Shown in pieces: positions 53,381 to 61,323 of a stretch of 64,000 nt of DNA (position 1 is its first letter; every line of letters starts with the position of its first letter). A program made the position numbers and the translations under genes. A model generated the notes under the pieces. The model saw nothing but the letters and a program-made list of their open reading frames with translations, had not been told where the DNA came from and did not search any database. The stretch is taken from positions 361,137-425,136 of the forward strand of contig NZ_JAMDLI010000007.1 in the NCBI RefSeq assembly GCF_023721815.1, written 5' to 3'. The DNA comes from Pleomorphomonas sp. JP5. GTDB taxonomy: Bacteria > Pseudomonadota > Alphaproteobacteria > Rhizobiales > Pleomorphomonadaceae.

Positions 53381-53392
53381 TTTCTGTTTGAC

Positions 53393-53425
53393 GGTGCATA
53401 ATTATTAAACTACGATAATTGCACC
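53393..53425 (+). promoter_or_regulatory. Inverted repeat before DUF2975/HTH pair
   Basis: ggtgca-t-aatta (53393-53404) and taatt-gcacc (53416-53425) are near-complementary arms around an AT-rich centre, 24 bp before the DUF2975 start. Likely operator for the HTH protein of the pair, by position. Confidence 0.5.
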
Positions 53426-53448
53426 AACACAGACAAGGTGTGGACATC

Positions 53449-54024
53449 ATGAACTCGCTTACGCTCAACGACATGGCCCAGACTCCAGCCGGCACGTCGC
53501 AACACCACCGTCTGACGCGCCTTGCCAGCTTCGCCTCATGGGCGAGCTTCATAGCCGCGGCGGTCATCGTGCTCGCGACAGCCTATCTCTGGCTGGTCGA
53601 GGGAGCGCTCTCCGACTGGCTCGTCAAATCGGAAGAAGGAATCATCGTGATGCCATCCCCGACCATGGTGAGCACCGCCGGAGCCGTCGCCATGGCGCCG
53701 ATCGCCTTGCTGGTTGCCATGCTCTTCGAGCTCGGACGGCTCTTCCGTCTGTTCGCCAATGGTCCCGTGTTCGATCCGGCGGTTCCGCGTCGGCTCGGCC
53801 GGGTCGGCTGGCTGGCATTCTCAAGCTCAGCCTCCACTGTCGTCTGCGCAACGGTGGTGACGTTGCTCATGACCTCGGCCAACCCTCCAGGACACCGTAT
53901 GCTCACGATAGGCATCGATTCGCAGGCGCTGGCCGGTCTGATGCTCGGCTTTCTGTTCCTGGTCTTCTCGCTGGTGATGCAGGAAGCGCTCGGCCTTGCC
54001 GAGGAAAACCGGAGTTTCGTCTGA
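53449..54024 (+). CDS. DUF2975 membrane protein
   Basis: 191 residues, four predicted membrane helices (~30-52, 80-100, 122-145, 158-180). The segment LFRLFANGPVFDPAVPRRLG after the second helix is the family's conserved loop (F..G..F....VRRLR). DUF2975 proteins are commonly encoded right before a small Xre-type regulator, as here (3-bp gap). Function unknown; sensor or immunity-like roles have been suggested by this linkage only. Confidence 0.85.
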   Translation: MNSLTLNDMAQTPAGTSQHHRLTRLASFASWASFIAAAVIVLATAYLWLVEGALSDWLVKSEEGIIVMPSPTMVSTAGAVAMAPIALLVAMLFELGRLFRLFANGPVFDPAVPRRLGRVGWLAFSSSASTVVCATVVTLLMTSANPPGHRMLTIGIDSQALAGLMLGFLFLVFSLVMQEALGLAEENRSFV

Positions 54025-54027
54025 GCA

Positions 54028-54246
54028 ATGGGCATTGTCGTCAATCTCGACGTCGTCCTGGCGCGGCGCAAGATGCGCTCCAAGGAGCTGGCCGCCACCA
54101 TCGGCATCACCGAGGCCAACCTGTCCTTGCTCAAGTCGGGCAAGGTACGCGGCGTTCGCTTCGAAACGCTGGCCAAGATCTGCGCGGCGCTGGAATGCCA
54201 GCCCGGCGACATCCTCGAATATCGCCGGGAGGCAGAGGACGGCTGA
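54028..54246 (+). CDS. Small Xre/Cro-type HTH regulator
   Basis: 72 residues, YozG-like single helix-turn-helix: VVNLDVVLARRKMRSKELAA, recognition helix ITEANLSLLKSGKVRGVRFE, then TLAKICAALECQPGDILEYR. It is the standard partner of DUF2975 membrane proteins and may be held or modulated by the membrane protein. Probably binds the inverted repeat at 53393-53425. Confidence 0.88.
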   Translation: MGIVVNLDVVLARRKMRSKELAATIGITEANLSLLKSGKVRGVRFETLAKICAALECQPGDILEYRREAEDG

Positions 54247-54269
54247 CCGGCCTTCCGGAATATGCCAAA

Positions 54270-54305
54270 CGCCCCGCGACGATCTCGCCGCGGGGCGCTT
54301 CTTTG
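54270..54305. terminator. Bidirectional intrinsic terminator
   Basis: Perfect 9-bp stem cgccccgcg (54270-54278) / cgcggggcg (54289-54297), followed by cttcttt on the plus strand and preceded by gccaaa (TTTGGC on minus). It lies between the convergent HTH and old yellow enzyme genes. Confidence 0.85.
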
Positions 54306-54328
54306 CCGTGGATATCCGGGGTTTCCCG

Positions 54329-55393
54329 TCAGGCCGTGACGGTCTCAAGCGCCGGGTAATCGGTGTAGCCGAGAGCGCCGTCGGCGTAGATGGTCTCGGG
54401 CACCAGCGGATTGCGCGCCGAACCGGCATGGAAGCGCTCGACGAGGTCGGGGTTGGCGATGAACTCCTTGCCCCAGGCGACCGCGTCGGCTCGGCCGGCC
54501 GCCACTTCCGCCGTCGCCTGATCGAAGGTGAACCCTTCGTTGGCGATCAGGGCGCCACCGAACTGCTCCTTGATATGGGGCGTCAGACGATCATCGCCGA
54601 GATGCTCGCGAGTGAAGATGAAGGCAAGGCCACGCTTGCCGGCCTCGCGGGCGACGTAGCCGAAGGTGGCCTTCGGATCGCTGTCGCCGATGTCGTGGCT
54701 GTCGCCGCGCGGGGCAAGGTGCAGGCCGACGCGGCTGGCGCCCCAGACGCTGATCGCCGCATCCACCGCCTCCAGCATCAGCCGGGCGCGGTTCTCGACC
54801 GGCCCACCATAGGCATCGGTCCGGCGGTTGGTCTTGTCCTGAAGGAACTGGTCGAGCAGATAGCCATTGGCGCCATGAATCTCCACGCCGTCGAAGCCGG
54901 CCTCGCGGGCATTTTCCGCGCCCTTGCGATAAGCCTCGACGATGCCGGGCAGTTCGCCGATGTCGAGGGCGCGCGGCGTCGGATAGGGGCGCATGGGCCG
55001 GAGCAGGCTGACGTGTCCGGCCGGCTGGATGGCGCTCGGCGCCACCGGCAGATCGCCATCCAGCAGCGACGGATCGGAAATGCGGCCGACGTGCCAGAGC
55101 TGCATGACGATCTTGCCGCCCTTGCGATGCACCGCTTCGGTGATCGGCTTCCAGGCCTCGACCTGAGCGTCGGAATAGATGCCGGGCGTGGCGGCGTAGC
55201 CGGCGCCCTTCGGCATGACGATGGTCGCCTCGGTGAGGATGAGACCGGCCGACGCCCGCTGCTCGTAATACTCGCGCATCACGTCGGTGGGGATGCGGTC
55301 GGCAGTGGCGCGCGACCGCGTCAACGGCGCCATGACGATACGGTTGCCGAGTTCGAGGGCGCCGAGGCGAACGGGATCGAAGAGTGTGGGCAT
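54329..55393 (-). CDS. Alkene reductase, old yellow enzyme family (NemA-like)
   Basis: 354 residues, TIM barrel binding FMN. N-terminal FDPVRLGALELGNRIVMAPL with TRSRA, substrate His/Asn pair in VEIHGANGYLLDQFLQDKTN, and YGGPVENRARLMLEAVDA are diagnostic. It reduces activated C=C bonds (enones, nitro compounds, maleimides) with NAD(P)H. The C-terminus ends LVPETIYADGALGYTDYPAL. Upstream (55447-55465) tgcac-ccttttcta-gtgca is a short inverted repeat, possibly an operator. Confidence 0.94.
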   Translation of the reverse strand: MPTLFDPVRLGALELGNRIVMAPLTRSRATADRIPTDVMREYYEQRASAGLILTEATIVMPKGAGYAATPGIYSDAQVEAWKPITEAVHRKGGKIVMQLWHVGRISDPSLLDGDLPVAPSAIQPAGHVSLLRPMRPYPTPRALDIGELPGIVEAYRKGAENAREAGFDGVEIHGANGYLLDQFLQDKTNRRTDAYGGPVENRARLMLEAVDAAISVWGASRVGLHLAPRGDSHDIGDSDPKATFGYVAREAGKRGLAFIFTREHLGDDRLTPHIKEQFGGALIANEGFTFDQATAEVAAGRADAVAWGKEFIANPDLVERFHAGSARNPLVPETIYADGALGYTDYPALETVTA

Positions 55394-55613
55394 GAGATGG
55401 TTCCTGGCGGCTGGACGGAAAAGGATCGACCAGATTTAGGGGTATATGCACCCTTTTCTAGTGCACGCCGCCGCTTTGACCTAGAGCCGAGGCGTGAACA
55501 TTTCCGTGAAGTCCAGAAATGGCAGGGAAACCAGCGCCTTACGCTCTACCTCGTCTGACGAGGCCTCGGCATGGCAATCCTTCAGGACGCCGGGTCGCCG
55601 CTCATTGGGGGAT

Positions 55614-55645
55614 CGAGAGTTTCTCGGTTCTCCGAAAAACTCTCG
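55614..55645. other. Long-looped hairpin downstream of the NUP-family gene
   Basis: cgagagttt (55614-55622) pairs with aaactctcg (55637-55645), 14-base loop; no run of T on either side, so it is not a standard terminator. It lies 32 bp beyond the stop of the gene at 55678. Confidence 0.5.
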
Positions 55646-55677
55646 AACGCGTCCGCCACCTACGATGACCTTTGGCA

Positions 55678-56697
55678 TCAGTCCTTGGGAACGCCGTCCT
55701 TCCACGCATCCCAACCGGCGATAATGGCGCCGGTGAGCGCCGATCCGACGCGGTAGGCATTCTCGAGCGAAGGCATGAACCCACCGGAGTTGGCATTGAG
55801 CGAGTCGCTGGGCAGTTGCCCCGGATGCTCCTGATCGAAGTTGGACGCCGTGCGCAGCACCGCGATTCGCTTGAAGTCGAGCCGGCCCATGTCGGCGCCC
55901 CGCTTCAGCGCGGTCAGCGTGGCGTTGTCCTCTTGCTGGGTCGTGCAGTAATTGGCGGCGCCGTCGGTCAGGAGCTTGGCCCAGGCGTTGATGGCATCGC
56001 TCATCGCCTTGCCGTGCCACCAGGTGTCGCCGGAAACGGTATCGCAGATCGACACGCTCGGCGCGGCATTGGCCGGGGCGGCGGGATAGAGCGCCCGGTA
56101 GGCACGCGCGTCATCGCTGTCGGCGAGAGCGACGTCCTTGCTCAGCGCATAGGCCTTGTCCAGCAGCGCCTCGTCGAGATGATAGATCTCCGTGCCATAG
56201 ACCGACTTCGGCTTCTCGCCCGGCGCCTTGGAGTACATGCCGAACAGGCCGGTATTCCAGCCCTTCGGCAGCGAACGGGCGTCGACCTCCCACTGCAGGC
56301 CGCCGTCGATCACATAGCGCGCCCAAAGAGCCGACCCCGTGGTGCCATCGGCCGGATCGACCCCGGCGATGCCGGCGATCAGGAAATAGGTGTGGCTGAG
56401 GTCGAGCTTGTCGGAGTGGACCAGTGCGGAAATGGAGCTTGCCGCATTGGCGTAGCCCATCGCCGTCGTGACCAGGCAGAGACCGGCCGCGTTGCACGAC
56501 AGATCGGGAAAGGCTTCGGACAGGCCGGCAATCGGTGTCTTGATATCGAGCTTTTCGCGCTCGAGCCACTGCGTCGCCTCGTGCTCGAACATGCTGATCA
56601 CCAGCACCTTGGGCGCAATCGGCGCCTCGGTCGCCATCGCCGGAGAAACGGCGATCAGCACGCCAGCGGCGGCAAGCGAAGGAAGGGACGGGGTCAT
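55678..56697 (-). CDS. Purine nucleoside permease (NUP) family protein, periplasmic
   Basis: 339 residues. Signal peptide (MTPSLPSLAAAGVLIAVSPA, cut after AMA) and then KVLVISMFEHEATQWLERE, LVTTAMGYANAASSISALVH, TYFLIAGIAGVDPADGTTGS and GADMGRLDFKRIAVLRTASN. This is the NUP family first described from yeast nucleoside uptake; bacterial members are secreted and resemble nucleoside phosphorylase-like folds, so the name permease may be misleading. Start has AAGGAG 5 bases upstream. Confidence 0.85.
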   Translation of the reverse strand: MTPSLPSLAAAGVLIAVSPAMATEAPIAPKVLVISMFEHEATQWLEREKLDIKTPIAGLSEAFPDLSCNAAGLCLVTTAMGYANAASSISALVHSDKLDLSHTYFLIAGIAGVDPADGTTGSALWARYVIDGGLQWEVDARSLPKGWNTGLFGMYSKAPGEKPKSVYGTEIYHLDEALLDKAYALSKDVALADSDDARAYRALYPAAPANAAPSVSICDTVSGDTWWHGKAMSDAINAWAKLLTDGAANYCTTQQEDNATLTALKRGADMGRLDFKRIAVLRTASNFDQEHPGQLPSDSLNANSGGFMPSLENAYRVGSALTGAIIAGWDAWKDGVPKD

Positions 56698-56834
56698 GGC
56701 AGCTCCTTGACAGTAGGCAACAGGGCGGCTGCCACACGGCGGGCAACCGTCGCGGGGCTAACAGCCGCCTCCCCCTACCTCAAGAACAAACTATGAGCAC
56801 GGAAGGCCACCAAACAAGCACACGCCCCGCTCCC

Positions 56835-57293
56835 TCAGGTGTCGTGGTCGGGATGCTGGAAGGAAACGATCTCGGCCTGGAAGCGCTCGACCTTCTCCTG
56901 CTCCTCCGCCGGCCGGGTCGGCAGGTCTGCGAGGCGGGAGAACCAGCTCATCCGGTGACCGAGCCCGACCTGAATGGTCGGCGGCGCGCTTTCTGGATCG
57001 TCCAGGGCGCCGATGGCGAGTTCCATCACCGGGCCGCCCCAATCGTAGGCGAGCGGCGTGCCACAATGATCGCAGAAGCCGCGCCGCACCTTGTTCGAGC
57101 TCTGGAACCACGTCGGTTCGCCGCGCGTCCAGGAGAAGCGCTCGTTGGGCGCCGACACCAGCGGGCCGAAGAACGAGCCGAAGGCCTTCTGACACATGCG
57201 GCAATGGCAGATGCTGGCCCGCCCGAGCGGTCCGGCAACGTGAAATCGCACCCGCCCGCACTGGCATCCGCCGGAATGACCGTCTTCGCTCAT
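56835..57293 (-). CDS. GFA-family (glutathione-dependent formaldehyde-activating-like) protein
   Basis: 152 residues. Zinc-site cysteines of the family: GGCQCGRVRF, CHCRMCQKAFGSFFG and FCDHCGTPLAYDW. Gfa of Paracoccus speeds formation of S-hydroxymethylglutathione in some reports, but most members have unknown substrates. The start at 57293 is chosen because the family begins close before GGCQCG. Unrelated to its neighbours by known pathway. Confidence 0.88.
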   Translation of the reverse strand: MSEDGHSGGCQCGRVRFHVAGPLGRASICHCRMCQKAFGSFFGPLVSAPNERFSWTRGEPTWFQSSNKVRRGFCDHCGTPLAYDWGGPVMELAIGALDDPESAPPTIQVGLGHRMSWFSRLADLPTRPAEEQEKVERFQAEIVSFQHPDHDT

Positions 57294-57330
57294 CTCGCAC
57301 CTCCGGCGCCACGATAGCACAGGCCACGAA

Positions 57331-57368
57331 CAAAACGCCCGCCGTCACCCCAGGGGCAACGGCGGGCG
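57331..57368 (-). terminator. Intrinsic terminator of yebC
   Basis: Perfect 10-bp stem cgcccgccgt (57336-57345) / acggcgggcg (57359-57368), followed on the minus strand by TTTTGTT. Located 25 bp after the yebC stop, consistent with yebC no longer being linked to ruvC. Confidence 0.88.
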
Positions 57369-57392
57369 CGAATGCCGGAAACGAGGTCAGCC

Positions 57393-58139
57393 TCAGCCCG
57401 CGAGCTTGGCCGCCACTTCGTCGGAGATTTCCATGTTGGTGTAGACGTTCTGGACGTCGTCGTCGTCTTCCAGGAGATCGACCATCTTCATCAGGCTCGT
57501 CGCCTTCTCCTCGTCGAGGTTCGACGTGGTCTTCGGCTTCCAGACCGACTTGATCGAGGCGGCGGCGCCCAGCGCGGCTTCCAGCGCCTTGGTCACCTCG
57601 CCCATCGATTCGAAGGCGCAGTAGATGAAATGGCCTTCCTCGTCGGACTCCACGTCGTCGGCGCCAGCCTCGATGGCGGCTTCCACCATGGCGTCATTGG
57701 AGCCGGCCGAAAGCGGGTAGCTGATCTCGCCGAGGCGATCGAACATGAAGCCGACCGAACCGGTTTCGCCGAGGGCGCCACCGGCCTTGGTGAAGATCGA
57801 GCGAACCACCGAGGCGGTGCGGTTGCGGTTGTCGGTCAGGGCTTCGACGATGACGGCGGTGCCGCCCGGGCCGTAGCCCTCGTAGCGGACTTCGTCGAAG
57901 TTCTCCGTATCGGCGCCGGCGGCCTTCTTGATCGCCCGGTCGATATTGTCCTTGGGCATGTTCTCGGCGCGGGCGTTGAGGATGGCGAGACGCAGACGGG
58001 CGTTCATCGCCGGATCCATGCCGCCGATCTTGGCCGCCACCGTGACTTCGCGGGCGAGCTTGGCGAAGATCTTCGACCGCTTGGCGTCCTGCGCGCCCTT
58101 GCGGTGCATGATGTTCTTGAACTGTGAATGACCGGCCAT
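57393..58139 (-). CDS. yebC: YebC/PmpR-family protein (TACO1 family)
   Basis: 248 residues. The canonical start [20 protein letters not shown] sets the start at 58139 (a longer frame to 58199 lacks support). Also [36 protein letters not shown] and [20 protein letters not shown]. The family acts as transcriptional regulators (PmpR) or translation factors that relieve proline stalling (TACO1, recent YebC work). In many proteobacteria yebC precedes ruvC; here a terminator and several kb of other genes intervene. Confidence 0.96.
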   Translation of the reverse strand: MAGHSQFKNIMHRKGAQDAKRSKIFAKLAREVTVAAKIGGMDPAMNARLRLAILNARAENMPKDNIDRAIKKAAGADTENFDEVRYEGYGPGGTAVIVEALTDNRNRTASVVRSIFTKAGGALGETGSVGFMFDRLGEISYPLSAGSNDAMVEAAIEAGADDVESDEEGHFIYCAFESMGEVTKALEAALGAAASIKSVWKPKTTSNLDEEKATSLMKMVDLLEDDDDVQNVYTNMEISDEVAAKLAG

Positions 58140-58269
58140 AGTGCCTCCTGAGGGGGCCGCGAAGGGGCGCGGGGCGCATGCACACGCCTCCGCGACCATC
58201 GATCACGGCACTATTCCACGAATGGGCCGCCTTATAGGCGTTTGTTGGCCTTAAATCCAGCCGGGGGAC

Positions 58270-59088
58270 TTACCAAAACGTCGGCAGCGCCTCGGCAAGA
58301 CGGCCACCGATCCGGACGGGCTCGATCGCCTCGGCAAGGCCGGTGGAATCGCTCACCTCGACGGCGACGCCGCACAGCGTCGGCTCGCCCAGCGCCGGCT
58401 GGAAGCGAGCGGTCGGAATCTTGCGCAGGAAACGATTGACGGGCTCGTCCTTTTCCATGCCGAGTACGCTGTCGTAGTCGCCGGTCATGCCGGCGTCGGA
58501 GAGGTAGGCGGTGCCGCCGTCGAAGATCTGGTAGTCGGCGGTCGGCACGTGGGTGTGAGTACCGACGACCAGCGACGCCCGTCCGTCGAGATAATGGCCC
58601 ATCGCCTGCTTCTCGCTCGTCGCCTCGGCGTGCATGTCCACCACCACGGCATCGACCATGCTGCCGAGCGGGCAGGCGTTGAGCTCGCGGTCGGCGGCGG
58701 CGAAAGGATCGTCGAGCGCATCCATGTAGACGCGGCCCATGACGTTGACCACCAGCACCCGCGCGCCGTTGCGGGCGATGGCCACCGTGGCGCCGCGCCC
58801 AGGCGTTCCCGGCGGATAGTTGGCGGGACGGAGAAGCTGCGGCTGCCGCTCGATGAAGACGAGCGCCTCGCGCTGGTCCCACGCATGATTGCCGGTGGTC
58901 ACGACATCGGCGCCGGCGTCGAGGAAGTCCTGGCAGATCTCCTCGGTGATGCCGAAGCCCCCGGCGGCGTTCTCTCCGTTGACCACCACCAGATCGAGCG
59001 CGTAGTCGGCGATCAGGCCGGGCAGGATGTCGGAAATGGCATTGCGGCCCGCGCGGCCCACCACGTCTCCCACGAACAGCAATCGCAT
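58270..59088 (-). CDS. TIGR00282/YmdB-family metallophosphoesterase
   Basis: 272 residues. Calcineurin-like phosphoesterase motifs: MRLLFVGDVVGRAGR with Asp8, VVVNGENAAGGFGITEE, TTGNHAWDQ, and VGTHTHVPTADYQIFDGG. Bacillus YmdB hydrolyses 2',3'-cyclic nucleotides and affects biofilm formation; the role in alphaproteobacteria is unknown. It lies between yebC and the 5-FCL ligase gene on the same strand. Confidence 0.93.
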   Translation of the reverse strand: MRLLFVGDVVGRAGRNAISDILPGLIADYALDLVVVNGENAAGGFGITEEICQDFLDAGADVVTTGNHAWDQREALVFIERQPQLLRPANYPPGTPGRGATVAIARNGARVLVVNVMGRVYMDALDDPFAAADRELNACPLGSMVDAVVVDMHAEATSEKQAMGHYLDGRASLVVGTHTHVPTADYQIFDGGTAYLSDAGMTGDYDSVLGMEKDEPVNRFLRKIPTARFQPALGEPTLCGVAVEVSDSTGLAEAIEPVRIGGRLAEALPTFW

Positions 59089-59111
59089 CGTCCGGCGGTC
59101 TCCCTCACGTC

Positions 59112-59222
59112 CTCTAGAGCATGTCCGGCGAATCCTGGTTCGCCGACATGCTCTATCTCTTTGTTTTCACGCAACTCCGGACGCAAAACCGGTTCCCACT
59201 TTTGCAGGAGTTGCTCTAGAGA
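59112..59222. repeat. Rhizobial-type palindromic repeat pair
   Basis: Bounded by tctagagc and gctctaga. First hairpin: agagcatgtc... with arms around aatcctggt (59116-59132 / 59139-59154). Second: gcaactcc (59171-59178) / ggagttgc (59207-59214) with inner gcaaaa / ttttgc and the core CAAAACCGGTTCCCACTTTT (59185-59204), shared with the repeat at 11997-12041. Lies between the 5-FCL gene and ymdB. Confidence 0.8.
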
Positions 59223-59831
59223 TCACGGAGCGAAGCGGAAGACGTCCCGCTCGGTGACGATCATGTCGAGTGGTGCATCATGGGGTTCCATGGGCACCAC
59301 CGCCACTTCCTGCACCGAGAAGGCGATGCCGATCAAGCGGGGAAAACGGCCGGCGGCGCGCAAACCGGCCACGGCGCGGTCGTAAAAGCCCCGTCCGTAG
59401 CCAACCCGGCCGCCGTTCCGATCGAAAGCGGTGAGCGGCATCAACAGAACGTCCGGCAGGATCTCCGGGGCGTCGGGGCCAGGACCTCGCGTGCCGAAAC
59501 CCAGCGGAACCAGCCTGTCTCCGGGGCGAACGCGGCGGAAGACGAGACCGCTTTCCACCATCACCGGCAGGCCGACCGGATGGCCGCGCCCATCCAACCC
59601 GGCAATGGCCTTGGTGAGATCGACTTCGCTGAGGATGGGCAGGAAAGCGGAAACCGCGCACCCCGGCTCCAGATCGAGAGCCAGCACCGACGCGACGATG
59701 GCGGCCGATCCGCTCGCTCTCTCCATGGCGTCGAGTCCGTCGCGGCACGTCAGCGCCGACGCACGGACGCGAGCCTTCTCGGTGGCCGCGAGCGCACCGA
59801 AAGGAAGAGGTGAAGTATCATCGATGGAAAT
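59223..59831 (-). CDS. 5-formyltetrahydrofolate cyclo-ligase, probable ATT start
   Basis: 202 residues from an ATT codon at 59831-59829. Family motifs: KARVRASALTCRDG, VSAFLPILSEVDLTKAI, GLPVMVESGLVFRRV, VLLMPLTAFDRNGGRVGYGR and GFYDRAVAGLRAAG. The enzyme converts 5-formyl-THF to 5,10-methenyl-THF with ATP. The first ATG (59726) would cut off the conserved N-terminal helix; upstream in frame no ATG, GTG or TTG follows a ribosome site, but ATT stands exactly 6 bases after GGAGG (59838-59842). It directly follows the 6S RNA candidate, as in many proteobacteria. Confidence 0.9.
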   Translation of the reverse strand: MSIDDTSPLPFGALAATEKARVRASALTCRDGLDAMERASGSAAIVASVLALDLEPGCAVSAFLPILSEVDLTKAIAGLDGRGHPVGLPVMVESGLVFRRVRPGDRLVPLGFGTRGPGPDAPEILPDVLLMPLTAFDRNGGRVGYGRGFYDRAVAGLRAAGRFPRLIGIAFSVQEVAVVPMEPHDAPLDMIVTERDVFRFAP

Positions 59832-59876
59832 GGCACGCCTCCGAAATTGCGGAAAGGCCGAAAGCCGAAAAGGGGT

Positions 59877-60037
59877 GTGGCGCCCGCGAACGACCGTCGG
59901 AAGTGTGATCCCGGGAAACCTACAACGTAGGTGGGCGCCGTTTGCCCAAACCCACGGGTTCGGGCGGGGACAGCTCCCTTCAGGATCATTAAGGCCCCGG
60001 GGATATTGATTCCTAACGAGAAGCGCAGCTACGCCAC
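59877..60037 (-). ncRNA. ssrS: 6S RNA (SsrS) candidate
   Basis: About 161 nt. Ends pair: GTGGCG at the 5' end (60037-60032) with CGCCAC at the 3' end (59882-59877). Inside are a hairpin gcccgaaccc-gt-gggtttgggc (arms ~59944-59966) and ACCTAC-GTT-GTAGGT (59918-59932), consistent with an elongated stem with internal bubble. The position, between zapA and the 5-FCL gene and just before the latter on the same strand, is where 6S RNA lies in proteobacteria. 6S binds the housekeeping RNA polymerase in stationary phase. Exact ends are estimated; no alignment could be run. Confidence 0.72.
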
Positions 60038-60043
60038 ATCACC

Positions 60044-60071
60044 TATATAGGCGAGACCATCGGTTCGGCAA
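60044..60071 (-). promoter_or_regulatory. Promoter of the 6S RNA candidate
   Basis: On the minus strand TTGCCG (60071-60066) and TATATA (60049-60044) are separated by 16 bases; the predicted start, 7 bases on, is G60037, which coincides with the 5' base of the closing stem. Confidence 0.6.
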
Positions 60072-60130
60072 AGAGCCAAACTGCGACAAAAGGCCTCAAG
60101 ATTAGTTCAAGTCTCAGGATCGGTTCGGGC

Positions 60131-60164
60131 AAAAAGAAGGGGCGGCAGGAAACCCCACCGCCCC
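60131..60164 (-). terminator. Intrinsic terminator of small membrane protein gene
   Basis: Minus-strand GGGGCGG-...-CCGCCCC hairpin (60139-60164) followed by TTCTTTTT (60138-60131). Separates the small gene from the 6S promoter. Confidence 0.85.
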
Positions 60165-60190
60165 AGTCGCTGCGCGGATCGCAGTAGCCG

Positions 60191-60382
60191 TTACCGACCG
60201 GCCGTCATGACGACGAGCGTTGCAAGCATCGCCGCCGTTCCGGCCAGGGCAAGGACGATCAGGGCGGGGTAGCCGAAGGCCGCCACCGCACCAATGCCAA
60301 CCAGGAGGACAACCACCATCATCGCCAGCGTCGTCCAGGCGCTTGGGCCGCTATGTTCCGTTGCCCGCTCGTGATTGGCCAT
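60191..60382 (-). CDS. Small two-span membrane protein, unknown
   Basis: 63 residues: polar N-terminus MANHERATEHSGPS, then two hydrophobic segments (TTLAMMVVVLLVGIGAVAAF and PALIVLALAGTAAMLATLVV) separated by a Gly-Tyr-Pro turn. GGAGG lies 6 bases before the ATG at 60382 and a good terminator follows the stop, both supporting a real gene. No family recognised. Confidence 0.7.
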   Translation of the reverse strand: MANHERATEHSGPSAWTTLAMMVVVLLVGIGAVAAFGYPALIVLALAGTAAMLATLVVMTAGR

Positions 60383-60683
60383 GAAAGTCCTCCGGAAAAT
60401 CCTGTCGCGCCCCATATATGGAATTATCCGTAGCGAGGCAACGGTGCTTTCGCCGCATCAGCTCTGCACCGCCTGCATGGGACTCCGAAGAAAATACCGA
60501 ACTATTCCAACGAAGAGGGTGCCCCTATTTCGTCTCTGCCACCAGTAGACGAAAGCTCATGTCCACCCGACGTTTGGCTGCGTGGATGACACGGGGACCG
60601 GTAGGCCAGAGCCTGATCGCAAACTCGCTGGGGCGAGACATATGCCCGGGATGTCCGCCCCGGTAGAACTTCGGGCCAGTCTC
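60383..60683. other. Gap between small membrane gene and zapA
   Basis: 301 bases with no accepted gene; a plus-strand frame at 60418-60666 has poor codon pattern and no ribosome site. Presumably carries the promoter of the small gene (cccatatatggaattatcc, 60410-60428, is AT-rich) and the zapA 3' end. Confidence 0.5.
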
Positions 60684-61037
60684 TCAGACCATCTTCTCGG
60701 CGGCGGCCTCTATGCGGGCAGCGGCGGTGAGCACCTTCTCGGCCAGGCGCCGCTCCACCTCGCCCTGCCGTTCGAGAAGCGCGTCGCGGCTCTCGCGCAA
60801 AGAGCGCACTTCAGCTTCCAGCCCCTTCAGGCGCCGCTCGGTCTCCGACAACTGGTCGAGCACGGTGATGGCGCTCATGACGGTCAGTCGCTGGTCGCCG
60901 ATTTCGCCGAACACGCCCCGGATTTCGTTGATGATGGCGTCAAGACGGCTGGCGAGCCCGTAAAGATGCTCCTCCTGGCCATCGTCGCAAGCCATGCGGT
61001 AGGTCTTGCCGGCAATCGTCACCGTCACCTGGCTCAA
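60684..61037 (-). CDS. zapA: Cell division protein ZapA (TTG start)
   Basis: 117 residues from TTG at 61037-61035, giving (M)SQVTVTIAGKTYRMACDDGQ as in rhizobial ZapA; GGAGG lies 8 bases upstream. ZapA dimers/tetramers crosslink FtsZ filaments. N-terminal beta/helix head (~1-60, EEHLYGLASRLDAIINEIRG) and C-terminal coiled coil (~62-115, LSETERRLKGLEAEVRSLRE). The next gene upstream ends 4 bases before, so the two are coupled. The longer frame to 61292 is an overlap with DUF4164. Confidence 0.93.
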   Translation of the reverse strand: MSQVTVTIAGKTYRMACDDGQEEHLYGLASRLDAIINEIRGVFGEIGDQRLTVMSAITVLDQLSETERRLKGLEAEVRSLRESRDALLERQGEVERRLAEKVLTAAARIEAAAEKMV

Positions 61038-61041
61038 GGGA

Positions 61042-61323
61042 TCAGCCTCCGTGGGTATCGAGAACGGAGCGGATCGACTCCATGGCGGCAACGAGGCGGC
61101 GGGACACTTCGCGATTGGCGTCTTCCAGACGACCGGCCTTGGCAAGCGCGTCGTCGAGGTCGCCGGCAAGGCGCGACCGATCCTCCCCGAGGCGGAACAA
61201 CTCGTCCTCGAGACCGGAAATGGTGCGTTCGCCGGCAAGCCGTCGTTCCACCGCAAGTTCCAGGCGCCCCAATGCCTGGTCGAGCCTTTCAAAGGCCGCG
61301 TCCAAAGACGCCGCTCCGGCCAT
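61042..61323 (-). CDS. DUF4164 coiled-coil protein
   Basis: 93 residues, all helical: SLDAAFERLDQALGRLELAV, then RTISGLEDELFRLGEDRSRL and VSRRLVAAMESIRSVLDTH. DUF4164 proteins are short coiled coils encoded just before zapA in Hyphomicrobiales and are thought to work with ZapA (ZapB-like), by linkage. Start at 61323 with GGAGG 5 bases upstream. Confidence 0.85.
   Translation of the reverse strand: MAGAASLDAAFERLDQALGRLELAVERRLAGERTISGLEDELFRLGEDRSRLAGDLDDALAKAGRLEDANREVSRRLVAAMESIRSVLDTHGG

Noticed and set aside
60418..60666. Plus-strand frame between small membrane gene and zapA
   Set aside because: Poor codon pattern, no ribosome site, no family; likely chance.
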